Shown one piece after another: positions 8,267 to 16,951 of a stretch of DNA of 64,000 nt. The stretch is taken from positions 1 to 64,000 of the forward strand of contig SFDX01000011.1 of the NCBI GenBank assembly GCA_004557455.1, in the 5' to 3' direction. The translations under genes and the position numbers were made by a program. The notes beneath the pieces are model-generated. The model did not search any database. It saw only the letters and a program-made list of their open reading frames with translations, and had not been told where the DNA came from. How positions within the stretch are numbered: the stretch's first letter is position 1; every line of letters starts with the position of its first letter. Origin of the DNA: Akkermansia muciniphila (GTDB lineage Bacteria > Verrucomicrobiota > Verrucomicrobiia > Verrucomicrobiales > Akkermansiaceae).

Positions 8267-9652
8267 TTATGATTGAGGAGAAGGAATGAGAACACGGAAA
8301 CCGCGCATGGGCGCACGCTGAGAGGACGGAACACCTGCCTGCAGCTTACCGGACGCCGCAGAGAAAATCACGCACCCCTCCGGGCTCAGCGGCGACTCCG
8401 GAGTCAGCGTAGAAGACCACTCATCCAGCTTCGACGCACGTTCCTCCCGAATACCCCGAAGCGTTGCAGCATCCGGAAGTGCGGTATCACGGAAACGTGC
8501 ATAAGCAAGGGCATCCCAGTAGGTGACATTGGTAACAGCCGAAAGATCGGACATACGGCGCCCGTTCCAAGACTCCTTCAGAGTAGCGGCCTCCGACATA
8601 TTGCGCCAATCCTGCGGCGTATGATCATGAAACTGCGGCGGAATATCCTTGTTAATCTTATTCTTGAGCTGCGAAGAAGCAACCCCGAGAGCGCTGAGGA
8701 ACTCCCTGTACTCCCGAATGTTAACCGGACGCGACGCGACAGAAAAATCCTGACCATCCCGCGAACACAGAAGAGTACCGGGCGCCGCCTCCTCATGCGT
8801 GAAAACATTCACCAAGAAAGGGAAAAGCCCCAAACAAGCCATACCAACGACAACGGCCAAGCTGAGTCCCAGCTGCTTACCCAGTCTATTGAAACGGCGC
8901 ATGGTTCGCTTGGTATCCCGCATCTGCGCAGCCGCATTCTGCTCCGGAGACTCCGCCGGCTCCACCGGATCAAGAGCCACCCCCAAGCGAGCCGCCATCT
9001 GCTCCGCATAATTCTCCACATCCACCCAACGGAGAGAGTGCCCGTTCACCCCCTGCTCCATCCACTGAAAGAGAGCCTTGAACTGAACATCCTTCTCCAC
9101 ACCATCGGGTACACAGGGACGCAGAATAGCCGCCAACTGCCCCATCAAACGGAGGGTATCCGCCGCCGGGTACTCCCCCGCCTGCAAAGGAGACAGGAAA
9201 CGCACCGCTGCATCCTCCTGCACAAAAATATCACACATCTGCAACGGGCGGGCGTTGAGATTGTGACTGCGGCAGGCCTCATACATGCGCGCCGCATTGC
9301 GCAACACACGGCAGATCTGCCCCTTGCTGATGACGCTGCCGGCCGCCACCATATCCGACAAAGCCACCCCCGGCGGAAGCTCCTGAGCAATGTGCCAGAG
9401 CTCACCCTCCAGCGCAGCGGCGAACACCTGGCCCACATAAGGCAGCGTGTTAGCAGCCTGCGCCCGAGCACCGGCCAAAAAAGACTGCAACACGGACTCC
9501 TCTGCACGAGCGGGCAAAATCTCTAACACCACAGAACGCTGCGTGGTATTCTGCGTACCGATGCAGAGCTCCGTACCCCCGCGTCTGCTGAGCAGGCGGG
9601 TAATCGTATAATCCCCCATGGCGGCGGGGTATTCCTGAAAAACGGCAGACAT
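8267..9652 (-). CDS. Pseudokinase - TM - sulfatase-modifying-factor-like protein
   Basis: About 461 residues. Residues 1-230 resemble a protein kinase fold (YTITRLLSRRGGTELCIG glycine-loop region; VVLEILP in place of the VAvK strand). The HRD and DFG catalytic motifs are missing, so it is probably a pseudokinase. One TM helix follows at about 305-330 (LGLSLAVVVGMACLGLFPF). The C-terminal ~130 residues look like a reduced FGE/SUMF1 domain (NVTYWDALAYARFRD, RGFRVL near the end). The start may instead be the ATG at 9619; the longer open frame overlaps the upstream gene. It is operonic with a TPR protein and a secreted protein. The domain reading is by eye and moderately sure. Confidence 0.6.
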   Translation of the reverse strand: MSAVFQEYPAAMGDYTITRLLSRRGGTELCIGTQNTTQRSVVLEILPARAEESVLQSFLAGARAQAANTLPYVGQVFAAALEGELWHIAQELPPGVALSDMVAAGSVISKGQICRVLRNAARMYEACRSHNLNARPLQMCDIFVQEDAAVRFLSPLQAGEYPAADTLRLMGQLAAILRPCVPDGVEKDVQFKALFQWMEQGVNGHSLRWVDVENYAEQMAARLGVALDPVEPAESPEQNAAAQMRDTKRTMRRFNRLGKQLGLSLAVVVGMACLGLFPFLVNVFTHEEAAPGTLLCSRDGQDFSVASRPVNIREYREFLSALGVASSQLKNKINKDIPPQFHDHTPQDWRNMSEAATLKESWNGRRMSDLSAVTNVTYWDALAYARFRDTALPDAATLRGIREERASKLDEWSSTLTPESPLSPEGCVIFSAASGKLQAGVPSSQRAPMRGFRVLIPSPQS

Positions 9653-9665
9653 ACGGCAAGTAAAG

Positions 9666-10970
9666 TTAAATGGAAAGCGGAAGTTCAGACATGGGCAACG
9701 CCTCCTCCGAGAAATCGAGACCATCATCCGGCAACAATCCATCGGAAGAATTGCCGTTCGAACGCCCGGATCGGCGACTGTTGATAATCTGCTCATGCAA
9801 AATGAGCGCGGACGGGTTGCCCAAACAATCCATGGGCTCCCCCTTATAGAAAATCTTGGCCGTGAAGCCATAGTAGCTCAAGCCCGACGTATCGACAGAG
9901 ACATCCTGCCCCGGCGGCGGAATCTCCAGACTGATCACGAGATTCTCCTCCACGTCCTCCCATGTCGGCTGCTCCTTCTGCCATGACAAACCGGGCTTAA
10001 CGGGCGAGAACATCACCTTCCGCCCCTTCTGCAGCACAAAGCACTGCACATGGATGTAAATATCCTCCGCGCGGACCTCCTCCCCCGGCGCCAGCATCAC
10101 CGGCAAGAGAATCGTGACATGTTGCCCCCCCAGGTCATCCGACTCCGACGCCACACGGAAAGGCCCGAAGGAAAGCTTACCGCGCATCGACTCCCCGCTG
10201 GTGCTGCCGTGCTCCAAACGACGGGAAGCTCGCGCGAAATACTTACCGGCCGCATCACGCATCAGAAACACCTTGTTATAAAACTCCCTGGCCTTGGTCG
10301 GATTCTGCAGCTTGTCGTAGGCCATGCCGTAATAATAGAGCAGCGCCGGATTGGACGGCACGAGAGTACGAGCCTCCTCCAGCGCAAGAATACACGCACG
10401 CATATCACCCGATACCATGGCCGCCACACCCTTACGAATAAGGGAATCCGCCTCCTGCGCATCCTCGCGGGAAACGGCAGAATCCCCGGACTGTTGTGCG
10501 CTCGGCTGCTCCGTTGCCTCGGGTTCTGCGGCTCCCTTATCCTCCGGCAGTACCTCCGTATCGCTGCTCTCCATCTCCACAATCATCTCCACATCTCGAG
10601 GACGCAGCGGCGGCGCATCATCTGCGTTTTCCTCCGAATCACTCGACACAGCGGAAGACTCCGGCACCCCGCCCAGAGACGCCGCGCCGTCCCCCCCGGT
10701 AAGACTCGTGCCCAGCGAGGCGGCCTCCTCACGGGCCAACTCCATACGCGCCAGCTCCAGCTTACGCAGGTAGAGGGCATCAACCCGCCGCCAAGTGCCT
10801 ATGGCCAGCACCACCAATTCACAGGCGATACAGGCACAGAGCAACATCATGGCAAAGCGACGGGAGAGCACATAACGCCACACACGCCGAAAGAAACGGC
10901 GGCGCGCATAAACGCAGCAATCAGAGGCCGGTGCCTCAGACTCCGGAATTCGTCTTATTCTCACCCGCAT
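9666..10970 (-). CDS. Membrane-anchored TPR-like protein
   Basis: A 434-residue protein. A basic N-terminus is followed by one TM helix at about residues 35-60 (MMLLCACIACELVVLAIG), then an acidic, Ser/Glu-rich spacer of about 90 residues. Next comes a tetratricopeptide-like pair (SLIRKGVAAMVSGDMRACILALEEA, ALLYYYGMAYDKLQNPTKAREFYNKVF) and a beta-rich C-terminal domain. The ATG at 10970 is preferred to the TTG at 10976. It overlaps the upstream membrane gene by 35 nt and precedes the pseudokinase gene by 13 nt. It probably scaffolds an envelope complex with its operon partners. Confidence 0.65.
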   Translation of the reverse strand: MRVRIRRIPESEAPASDCCVYARRRFFRRVWRYVLSRRFAMMLLCACIACELVVLAIGTWRRVDALYLRKLELARMELAREEAASLGTSLTGGDGAASLGGVPESSAVSSDSEENADDAPPLRPRDVEMIVEMESSDTEVLPEDKGAAEPEATEQPSAQQSGDSAVSREDAQEADSLIRKGVAAMVSGDMRACILALEEARTLVPSNPALLYYYGMAYDKLQNPTKAREFYNKVFLMRDAAGKYFARASRRLEHGSTSGESMRGKLSFGPFRVASESDDLGGQHVTILLPVMLAPGEEVRAEDIYIHVQCFVLQKGRKVMFSPVKPGLSWQKEQPTWEDVEENLVISLEIPPPGQDVSVDTSGLSYYGFTAKIFYKGEPMDCLGNPSALILHEQIINSRRSGRSNGNSSDGLLPDDGLDFSEEALPMSELPLSI

Positions 10971-11721
10971 ACTCAATAATTTCTCCCCGGTACTTTTCCA
11001 AAACAGCCTTCATCCACTTCTCCGCAGGCTCCTCCGGCGCATTGAAACCTCCATAGGTCATACCATCTGCCCGCAGCCTACGCCCGCCCACAGTGAAGAA
11101 CGCCACACCCTTGAAACCCGGCCCCCACTGCCGGAGGTCGATGCGCTCAATCTCATCCACCCGAAAATGCTGCCCCGACACAGTCAATACATCCCCCTGC
11201 AGAGCAAGCACCCGGGAGCGCGTACGCAGCACAAAGTACAAGAGCACAGCCGCCAAAAACAGGCAAACACCGCCGGCATACCACTGCTCCCGAATGGCCC
11301 CCACATCGTAGGGGTGCTCGGCTGGTTTAATGGGCATACCGTGCACGCGGCTGTACTCCGTCCAACTCTCATTCCAGCCCCGCCTCAGTACATCGGCATT
11401 CAACCCATCCGGCAGAGACCGCAGCGTCCCCGTCGGCAGGGGAAAACGCTTCTGCTGCACACAGATAGCCGGGTCGGCTGCATCGCCGTCATAGCCGCTC
11501 AACCAAGCACGCGCGGCATCCTGCTCCCAGCGGCCGGACTCCGCAACCTCGCCCAGTACGGCAAAAGATTTGCAGGCAAAATAGGCCAAATTGGCACGGC
11601 GATACCCCACTGCGCCATCGTAAAAAAAGTAGACACCGAACCCCAGAAGAGCCGCCAGCACAATAAAGAAACGCACAAAGGTGTCGCGCGTGGGCTTACA
11701 TATGATTTCCGGAGTCTGCAT
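10936..11721 (-). CDS. Two-TM membrane protein, function unknown
   Basis: A 261-residue protein. TM helix 1 is at about 15-35 (FIVLAALLGFGVYFFYDGA) and TM helix 2 at about 150-170 (GGVCLFLAAVLLYFVL), with an extracytoplasmic loop between. A C-terminal cytosolic beta domain (VLALQGDVLTVSGQHFRVDEIERIDL) resembles PH-like domains. The upstream frame is open for another 111 codons, but the ATG at 11721 follows a -10 box by 7 nt. It is the first gene of the six-gene minus-strand operon. No known family recognised. Confidence 0.65.
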   Translation of the reverse strand: MQTPEIICKPTRDTFVRFFIVLAALLGFGVYFFYDGAVGYRRANLAYFACKSFAVLGEVAESGRWEQDAARAWLSGYDGDAADPAICVQQKRFPLPTGTLRSLPDGLNADVLRRGWNESWTEYSRVHGMPIKPAEHPYDVGAIREQWYAGGVCLFLAAVLLYFVLRTRSRVLALQGDVLTVSGQHFRVDEIERIDLRQWGPGFKGVAFFTVGGRRLRADGMTYGGFNAPEEPAEKWMKAVLEKYRGEIIEYAGENKTNSGV

Positions 11722-11728
11722 GCGCAGC

Positions 11729-11757
11729 ATTGTACCACATCCGCAGCGCCATGAACA
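11729..11757 (-). promoter_or_regulatory. Promoter of operon 5107-11721
   Basis: Minus strand: weak -35 TGTTCA (11752-11757), 17 nt, good -10 TACAAT (11729-11734). Only 7 nt separate the -10 from the ATG, predicting a leaderless mRNA. Confidence 0.5.
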
Positions 11758-11817
11758 GCAAAAAAGCGACCATGACACGCGCGCGGAAGCAAAAAGAGTC
11801 CGTGACGGAATAAAAGC

Positions 11818-11846
11818 TTGCCACAAACGCACCGCTGTGCTAGCAT
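11818..11846 (+). promoter_or_regulatory. Promoter of polysaccharide deacetylase gene
   Basis: -35 TTGCCA (11818-11823), 17 nt, -10 TAGCAT (11841-11846). The GTG start at 11853 is 6 nt further on, so the predicted +1 is the start codon itself. Confidence 0.6.
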
Positions 11847-11852
11847 ACTCGC

Positions 11853-13130
11853 GTGAGGCTCTTGATACTGCTGCTAATGCTCCTCCCGGCGCTGTGTTGT
11901 GCACCGGGAATGACAGCGAGTGCCCAGGATGCACCGCTGTTGCCCGCCTTCCCCGAGGAGGAAACCCTACCCGCCAAGTTACCCCAATGGCAGGATATAC
12001 CGGAAGCACAGGAGGACACTCCTGCCGCCCCCGCCGGCCCCGCAGCTTCGGCACAGCCGCTCGTTCCCCGCGATCGAACCCGCGTGGCCGTACTGGGCTA
12101 CCACAACTTCAGCGAGACCAAACCGGTAACGGATATGCTGATGCGCACCTCCGAATTCCGCAAGCAGATGGAGGAAATACGCAACAGCGGCTACAAGGTT
12201 ATCAGCATGCAGGAGTTTCTGGAGTGGCGCTTCGGTGCCCGGCAGCTTCCGGAGAAATGTATTCTCATTACCATGGATGACGGCTGGAAAAGCGTGTACA
12301 CGGATGCCTACCCGATTTTGCGCGAATACGGCTACCCCTTTCACCTCTTTCTTTACACACAATACCTGAGCGGGCGCGGCGACAGCATGAACCCGGCACA
12401 GATACGCGAAATGATGGCCAACGGCGCCAGCATCGGCAGCCACTCCACCGGCCACCTCTACCCCCGCAGTTGGAAGGCCGCAGAGGCCAAGGGCGAGGAG
12501 GAATACCACAAGCTCATTGACCGGGAAATCGGGCAGTCCCTCACCAAACTCTCCTCCCTTTTCGGCCCGATTAACACCTATTGCTACCCCGGTGGTTACA
12601 ACACGCAGGCCATGGTGGACAAACTGCCCGGTTACGGCTATATGGCAGCCTTCACCGTCATTCCCGGCAAGGTAACGGAGGCCGAGAACCCTTGGCTTAT
12701 CCACCGCTACATGGTATTCGGTAATGACCCCTCCATTTTCCGCAACGCCATGGACTTCCGCGTCGCGGAGCAAGGACGCAGCATCTCCACCGGCACCACA
12801 CCGGGCACGCTTTCTGCTGCCACGCCGCTGCCCCCCTTCCCCGTTTTACCCAAACCTAACAGCACCGTTTCGTCCGAGGTACCGGCTATCTCCGCCAATT
12901 TGGGAGGTGAAGCCGGGGTTGATTTTTCCACTCTGCACATGAAGGTCAGCGGCTTCGGCCGTGTGCCCGCAAAGGTAGATGCCACGAAACGGACGATTGA
13001 GTGGACGCCCCCCTGCCGCATCTACATGCCGAACATCTCCGTACATGTTACTTGGACCAGCACCGATGGCGCCGCACGCAAGGCAGAGTGGTCCTTCCGG
13101 GTGGACAGGAACATGCCGGGTCAACAATGA
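11853..13130 (+). CDS. Secreted polysaccharide deacetylase (CE4/NodB domain)
   Basis: A 425-residue protein starting with GTG. Signal peptide at 1-24, a Pro/Ala-rich linker to about 70, then a NodB/CE4 domain to about residue 280. It shows motif 1 as TMDDGW (D142, D143), motif 2 as SHSTGH (H197, H201), and the CYPGG motif near 247. Such enzymes remove acetyl groups from cell-wall or surface glycans, using a metal ion. The last ~80 residues (about 345-425) read as a beta-sandwich (VDFSTLHMKVSGFG ... YMPNISVHVTW). It is 12 bp upstream of the basic protein gene at 13143 and probably co-transcribed with it. The substrate is unknown. Confidence 0.88.
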   Translation: MRLLILLLMLLPALCCAPGMTASAQDAPLLPAFPEEETLPAKLPQWQDIPEAQEDTPAAPAGPAASAQPLVPRDRTRVAVLGYHNFSETKPVTDMLMRTSEFRKQMEEIRNSGYKVISMQEFLEWRFGARQLPEKCILITMDDGWKSVYTDAYPILREYGYPFHLFLYTQYLSGRGDSMNPAQIREMMANGASIGSHSTGHLYPRSWKAAEAKGEEEYHKLIDREIGQSLTKLSSLFGPINTYCYPGGYNTQAMVDKLPGYGYMAAFTVIPGKVTEAENPWLIHRYMVFGNDPSIFRNAMDFRVAEQGRSISTGTTPGTLSAATPLPPFPVLPKPNSTVSSEVPAISANLGGEAGVDFSTLHMKVSGFGRVPAKVDATKRTIEWTPPCRIYMPNISVHVTWTSTDGAARKAEWSFRVDRNMPGQQ

Positions 13131-13142
13131 AGTTAAATCATT

Positions 13143-14006
13143 ATGGACCAAGAAGACAACACAAACACCAGCGCGGGGGAAGAGCCCGCCGCTAAGCCTG
13201 CTGTGCGCAAAACCGTGCGCAAGCCCAAGGCGGCGGCCGATGCCGCGGAAAAACCGAAGACCACCCGCAAACCCCGCGCCAAGAAAGAGTCGGCCGAGGG
13301 TGAGGCCGCTGAGAGTCCCAAGCCTCGCACCGTCCGCGTACGCCGTGTGAAAATAACGCCGGAGAACACGGCACCGGCCCGGGAGGCACAGCCCGAGCCC
13401 GCTTCCGCCCCCACGCCGGCAGAAGCCCCCGCAGCGAAGTCGAAACCCGCCTCTGCCCCGGCACCTGCCGAGCCCGCTCCCGCTGCACCCAAACAGGATG
13501 CACCCAAACAGGAGGCGGCCCCAGCCCCCCAACCCACACCGGCACCGAAGCCGGAGACCAACGTTGTGGATTATGAGGACCGCCCGGAGGTAGAAGCCGC
13601 TTCCCTTCCCCCCGCACCCGGCTTTGCCATGCCGGAGACCGTGGGCGGTAATGAAGGAGGCAACGGACGCCGCAAGCGCCGCCGCAACCGCAACCGTCGC
13701 GGCAACGGCGAACAGCAGCCCCAGCAACAACAGCAACCGCGCGAGCCCCGAGTGGCCCCGGAGGCTCTCTTCCGCTGCGCTTGGAAGATTTTCCTGGGCG
13801 AGGTGACCGAAGAAGGCTTGGCACTGATGGATGACCGCACCGCCCGCGAAGCCTCCGCCCGTGCTTTCCGCGTGGCAGAAATTTTCCTGCAGGAGTCCGG
13901 TCGGCGCAACGTCACCCCCCCGCCGGCCGCACCGAAGGCGGAATCCCTCCCCGGCAATGAGGACGATGATGCCGATGAGGATAATGACGAGGAAGAGGAG
14001 GCATGA
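13143..14006 (+). CDS. Basic Ala/Pro/Lys-rich protein with conserved-looking C-terminal segment
   Basis: A 287-residue protein, mostly low complexity. Residues 1-150 are rich in Lys, Arg, Ala, Pro and Glu, like bacterial histone-H1-like or RNA-binding tails. At about 178-190 is an Arg/Asn cluster (RRKRRRNRNRRG), then a Gln run. Residues ~200-245 (VAPEALFRCAWKIFLGEVTEEGLALMDD) look like a small folded helical domain, followed by a strongly acidic tail. I do not recognise a family; nucleic acid binding is inferred from charge only. It lies between the deacetylase and rpsA and ends at a strong terminator. Confidence 0.65.
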   Translation: MDQEDNTNTSAGEEPAAKPAVRKTVRKPKAAADAAEKPKTTRKPRAKKESAEGEAAESPKPRTVRVRRVKITPENTAPAREAQPEPASAPTPAEAPAAKSKPASAPAPAEPAPAAPKQDAPKQEAAPAPQPTPAPKPETNVVDYEDRPEVEAASLPPAPGFAMPETVGGNEGGNGRRKRRRNRNRRGNGEQQPQQQQQPREPRVAPEALFRCAWKIFLGEVTEEGLALMDDRTAREASARAFRVAEIFLQESGRRNVTPPPAAPKAESLPGNEDDDADEDNDEEEEA

Positions 14007-14027
14007 GACTGCCGAGCACCCGTTTTC

Positions 14028-14060
14028 GAACCCCGAGCCGCACGCCGGGGTTCTTTTTTT
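14028..14060 (+). terminator. Rho-independent terminator
   Basis: 8 bp stem (GAACCCCG / CGGGGTTC), 10 nt loop, then seven Ts, 21 bp after the stop of gene 13143. Confidence 0.85.
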
Positions 14061-14081
14061 GCGCTATGTCAACAAAAAGAC

Positions 14082-14110
14082 TTGCACAACGCTGCGAAAA
14101 ACGGTATAAT
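14082..14110 (+). promoter_or_regulatory. rpsA promoter
   Basis: -35 TTGCAC (14082-14087), 17 nt, consensus -10 TATAAT (14105-14110). It gives a leader of about 90 nt before the rpsA ATG, unusually long for this window; autoregulation by S1 could act there (inference). Confidence 0.8.
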
Positions 14111-14207
14111 GCTGCACCACTCTTCCGCCCGGCAGCTCGAGGCGCCCTGATAACTGCCGAGGTAAGGGCCCAGAGGTTGAGTGACAATCTAAACCTAAAA
14201 CATTATC

Positions 14208-15890
14208 ATGAGCATATCTGAACTGGAAGCCTTGATTAACTCCAAGCTTCCTTCTTTCCGCAAGGGTGACATCGTCACCGGCACCATCCTGGAAATCCGC
14301 CCCCAGGTTGTCCTCGTCGACATTGGCTACAAGTCCGAGGGTGTCATTCCCGTTTCCGAGTTCGAGGACGAGGAGATTGAGGTGGGCGATCAAATCGAGG
14401 TTCTCCTCGAGAGCCTTGAAAACGACGAAGGTCTCGTCGTCCTTTCCAAAGAGAAGGCTGCGCACAAGCAGAACTGGGACAAGATCGTGGCTGTCTACAA
14501 GGACGGCGGTCTCGTGAAGGGCAAGGTCAAGAGCGTTGTCAAGGGTGGCCTGATGGTCAACGTCGGCGTGGAGGCCTTCCTTCCCGGCTCCCAGGTGGAC
14601 ATCATCCCGCCGAAGGATCTCAACGAGTTCGTCGGCAACATCTACGAGTTCAAGATCGTCAAGGTCAACGACGAGCGCAAGAACATCGTTCTCTCCCGCC
14701 GCGAGGTCATCGAGGCCGAGCGCAGCGAGCAGCGTCAGCGCTTCTTGGAGACAGTCAAGATCGGCGACCGCGTAAAGGGTGTCGTCAAGAACATCACGGA
14801 CTTTGGTGCTTTCGTGGACCTGTCCGGCATGGATGGCCTGCTGCACATCACCGACATGAGCTGGGGCCGCGTGAATCACCCCTCCGAGATGCTGCACCTG
14901 GGCCAGGAGCTCGACGTGCTCATCCTCGAGGTGGATCGCGAGAAGGAGCGTGTCTCCCTCGGTCTCAAGCAGCTCACGGACAACCCTTGGGCCGACATCG
15001 AGAAGAAGTACCCCATCGGCTCCAAGGTCAAGGGCCGCGTCACCAAGCTGCTCGCTTACGGTGCCTTTGTGGAGCTGGAGAAGGGTGTGGAGGGCTTGGT
15101 GCACGTCTCCGAGCTTTCCTGGACCAAGCGCATCACGCGTCCCAGCGACGTGCTGTCCTTGGATCAGGAGATCGAGGCCGTTGTGCTCAACATCTCCGTG
15201 GAGGAGCAGAAGATTTCCTTGGGTGTGCGTCAGCTCGACGAGAACCCCTGGGATGCTATCGAGAACCGCTTCCCCGTCGGCACCGTTATCTCCGGTGCTG
15301 TGCGTAACCTCACTCCCTACGGTGCCTTCGTGGCTCTGGAGGAGGGCATTGACGGCATGATCCACGTGTCCGACATGAGCTGGACGCGCAAGATCAACCA
15401 CCCGTCCGAGGTGCTCAAGAAGGGTGATGTGGTGGAGGCTCGCGTGCTGAACATCGACAAGGAGAATCAGCGCGTTTCCCTCGGTATCAAGCAGCTGGAG
15501 CAGGATCCCTGGGAGAACATAGACAAGCTCTTCAAGGTGGGCGACCTTGTCACCGGTACGGTGGCCAAGATTGCTTCCTTCGGCGCCTTCGTCAACCTGG
15601 ACGGCGACATCGACGGTCTCATCCACATCTCCCAGCTTTCCGAGGAGCACGTGGAGCGCGTCAAGGACGTCATCAAGGTGGGTCAGGAGATCAAGGCTCG
15701 CGTCATCAAGGTGGACAAGGTGGAGCGCCGCATCGGTCTTTCCATCAAGGCTGTCAACTACGATCCGGAGCAGCTGCGCCGCGAGACGGCCGCCTTCGAG
15801 ACCGTGCGCACCGGCGACATGGTGGGCTTGGAGCAGGCCTTCAACCTCGCTGCCCTGCAGGCCGAGGAGTGGAGCCCGTCCGACAAGTAA
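14208..15890 (+). CDS. rpsA: 30S ribosomal protein S1
   Basis: A 560-residue protein with six consecutive S1/OB-fold repeats. Recurring motifs include KGxVxxIxxFGAFVDL, GLLHITDMSW, GLVHVSELSW, GMIHVSDMSW and GLIHISQLS. Length and repeat number match full-length S1, which unfolds and recruits mRNA to the 30S subunit. No Shine-Dalgarno motif precedes the ATG, as is common for rpsA and for this window. Codon use looks strongly biased, fitting high expression. It is monocistronic, bounded by a terminator on each side. Confidence 0.97.
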   Translation: MSISELEALINSKLPSFRKGDIVTGTILEIRPQVVLVDIGYKSEGVIPVSEFEDEEIEVGDQIEVLLESLENDEGLVVLSKEKAAHKQNWDKIVAVYKDGGLVKGKVKSVVKGGLMVNVGVEAFLPGSQVDIIPPKDLNEFVGNIYEFKIVKVNDERKNIVLSRREVIEAERSEQRQRFLETVKIGDRVKGVVKNITDFGAFVDLSGMDGLLHITDMSWGRVNHPSEMLHLGQELDVLILEVDREKERVSLGLKQLTDNPWADIEKKYPIGSKVKGRVTKLLAYGAFVELEKGVEGLVHVSELSWTKRITRPSDVLSLDQEIEAVVLNISVEEQKISLGVRQLDENPWDAIENRFPVGTVISGAVRNLTPYGAFVALEEGIDGMIHVSDMSWTRKINHPSEVLKKGDVVEARVLNIDKENQRVSLGIKQLEQDPWENIDKLFKVGDLVTGTVAKIASFGAFVNLDGDIDGLIHISQLSEEHVERVKDVIKVGQEIKARVIKVDKVERRIGLSIKAVNYDPEQLRRETAAFETVRTGDMVGLEQAFNLAALQAEEWSPSDK

Positions 15891-15914
15891 TTCTTATTTC
15901 CGGCTAGATCGTTC

Positions 15915-15943
15915 ACCCACCCGGTTCGCGCCGGGTGGGTTTT
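15915..15943 (+). terminator. rpsA terminator
   Basis: 10 bp stem (ACCCACCCGG / CCGGGTGGGT), 6 nt loop, short T run, 24 bp after the rpsA stop. Confidence 0.85.
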
Positions 15944-15946
15944 GTG

Positions 15947-15975
15947 TTGCCCGGTCGGAGGAACTGTGCTACAAT
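15947..15975 (+). promoter_or_regulatory. Promoter of dihydrouridine synthase gene
   Basis: -35 TTGCCC (15947-15952), 17 nt, -10 TACAAT (15970-15975), then 7 nt to the ATG at 15983: predicted leaderless. Confidence 0.75.
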
Positions 15976-15982
15976 AGGGCGC

Positions 15983-16951
15983 ATGCTTCCGTGGTTTCAG
16001 GATCAATTTCCGCTTTTTCTTGCCCCTATGGCCGGGGTAACCGACCCGATTTTCCGCACACTGTGTAAGGAAGAGGGGGCCGATGTGATGATAACGGAGT
16101 TTGTCTCCGCCGAGGGTGTGTTGCAGGCGTGGCACCGCACGCAGCGTTATGTGCAGCTCGAGGAGCAGCACCGGCCGGTGGGTGTGCAGGTATTCGGCGG
16201 AGTGGCGGAGCATATGGCAGAGGCAGCGGCCATCATAGCCGAGGCGGTGCGCCCGGACTTTATTGACATCAACGCCGGCTGTCCCGTGCCGAAGGTTGTC
16301 GGTAAGAATGGTGGCTCTTCCCTGTTGAAGGATCTGCCTCTGCTTCAGAAGATAGCGGAGGCCACTGTAAAGAGGCTGGAGGGGGTGTGCCCCGTGACGG
16401 CTAAAATACGCATCGGGTGGGATGCCGAGCACATCAATGCCCCGGAGTGTGTACTGCGCCTGCAGGATGCCGGTGTGGCTGCGGTCACCATCCACGGGCG
16501 CACACGTTCGCAGCAATACAGCGGGCGGGCAGACTGGGAGATGATTGATCGCTGCGCCCGCGCTGTGAGCATTCCGGTGGTCGGGAACGGTGATATTACC
16601 TGTGCGGCGGATGTGAAGCGCGCGCGGGAGAACACAGCGGTTTCCGGGGTGATGATAGGCCGTGCCGCGATGGGCGCGCCTTGGATCTTCCGGCAGGCTA
16701 AGGAGTTTCTGCGCAGCGGCACGGTGCCGGCCTCACCCTCGGCGGGCGAGCGAGTGCAATTTATCCTGCGGCATGCACGCATGGCTATTGATAGCAGGCA
16801 TTACGGCGCAGAAGATGTCACCATGCGCGCCATGCGATCTCGCCTGCTCGCCTACGCGAAAGCCATACCGGGAAGCAAACCTTTGCGTCCACAGTTAGCA
16901 AGCGTCAACAGCTATGCCGAGCTGGAATCACTCCTTCTTCCCCTCGGCTGA
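15983..16951 (+). CDS. dusB: tRNA-dihydrouridine synthase (DusB-type)
   Basis: A 322-residue FMN-dependent TIM-barrel enzyme that reduces uridine to dihydrouridine in tRNA. APMAGVTD (14-21) is the FMN-binding start. The active-site cysteine is C100 in INAGCPVPKVV, followed by GGSSLL. Later come KIRIGWD, THIHGRTR-like TIHGRTRSQQYSG, GNGDI and MIGRAAMGAPWIF. The frame is open 16 codons upstream, but the promoter sits there, so 15983 is the start. Its 3' end overlaps the convergent gene at 16928 by 24 bp. Assignment to the DusB subgroup is likely, not proven. Confidence 0.92.
   Translation: MLPWFQDQFPLFLAPMAGVTDPIFRTLCKEEGADVMITEFVSAEGVLQAWHRTQRYVQLEEQHRPVGVQVFGGVAEHMAEAAAIIAEAVRPDFIDINAGCPVPKVVGKNGGSSLLKDLPLLQKIAEATVKRLEGVCPVTAKIRIGWDAEHINAPECVLRLQDAGVAAVTIHGRTRSQQYSGRADWEMIDRCARAVSIPVVGNGDITCAADVKRARENTAVSGVMIGRAAMGAPWIFRQAKEFLRSGTVPASPSAGERVQFILRHARMAIDSRHYGAEDVTMRAMRSRLLAYAKAIPGSKPLRPQLASVNSYAELESLLLPLG

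Noticed and set aside
14064..15650. 528-codon minus-strand open frame
   Set aside because: Antisense to rpsA; its regularity comes from the S1 repeats on the other strand.
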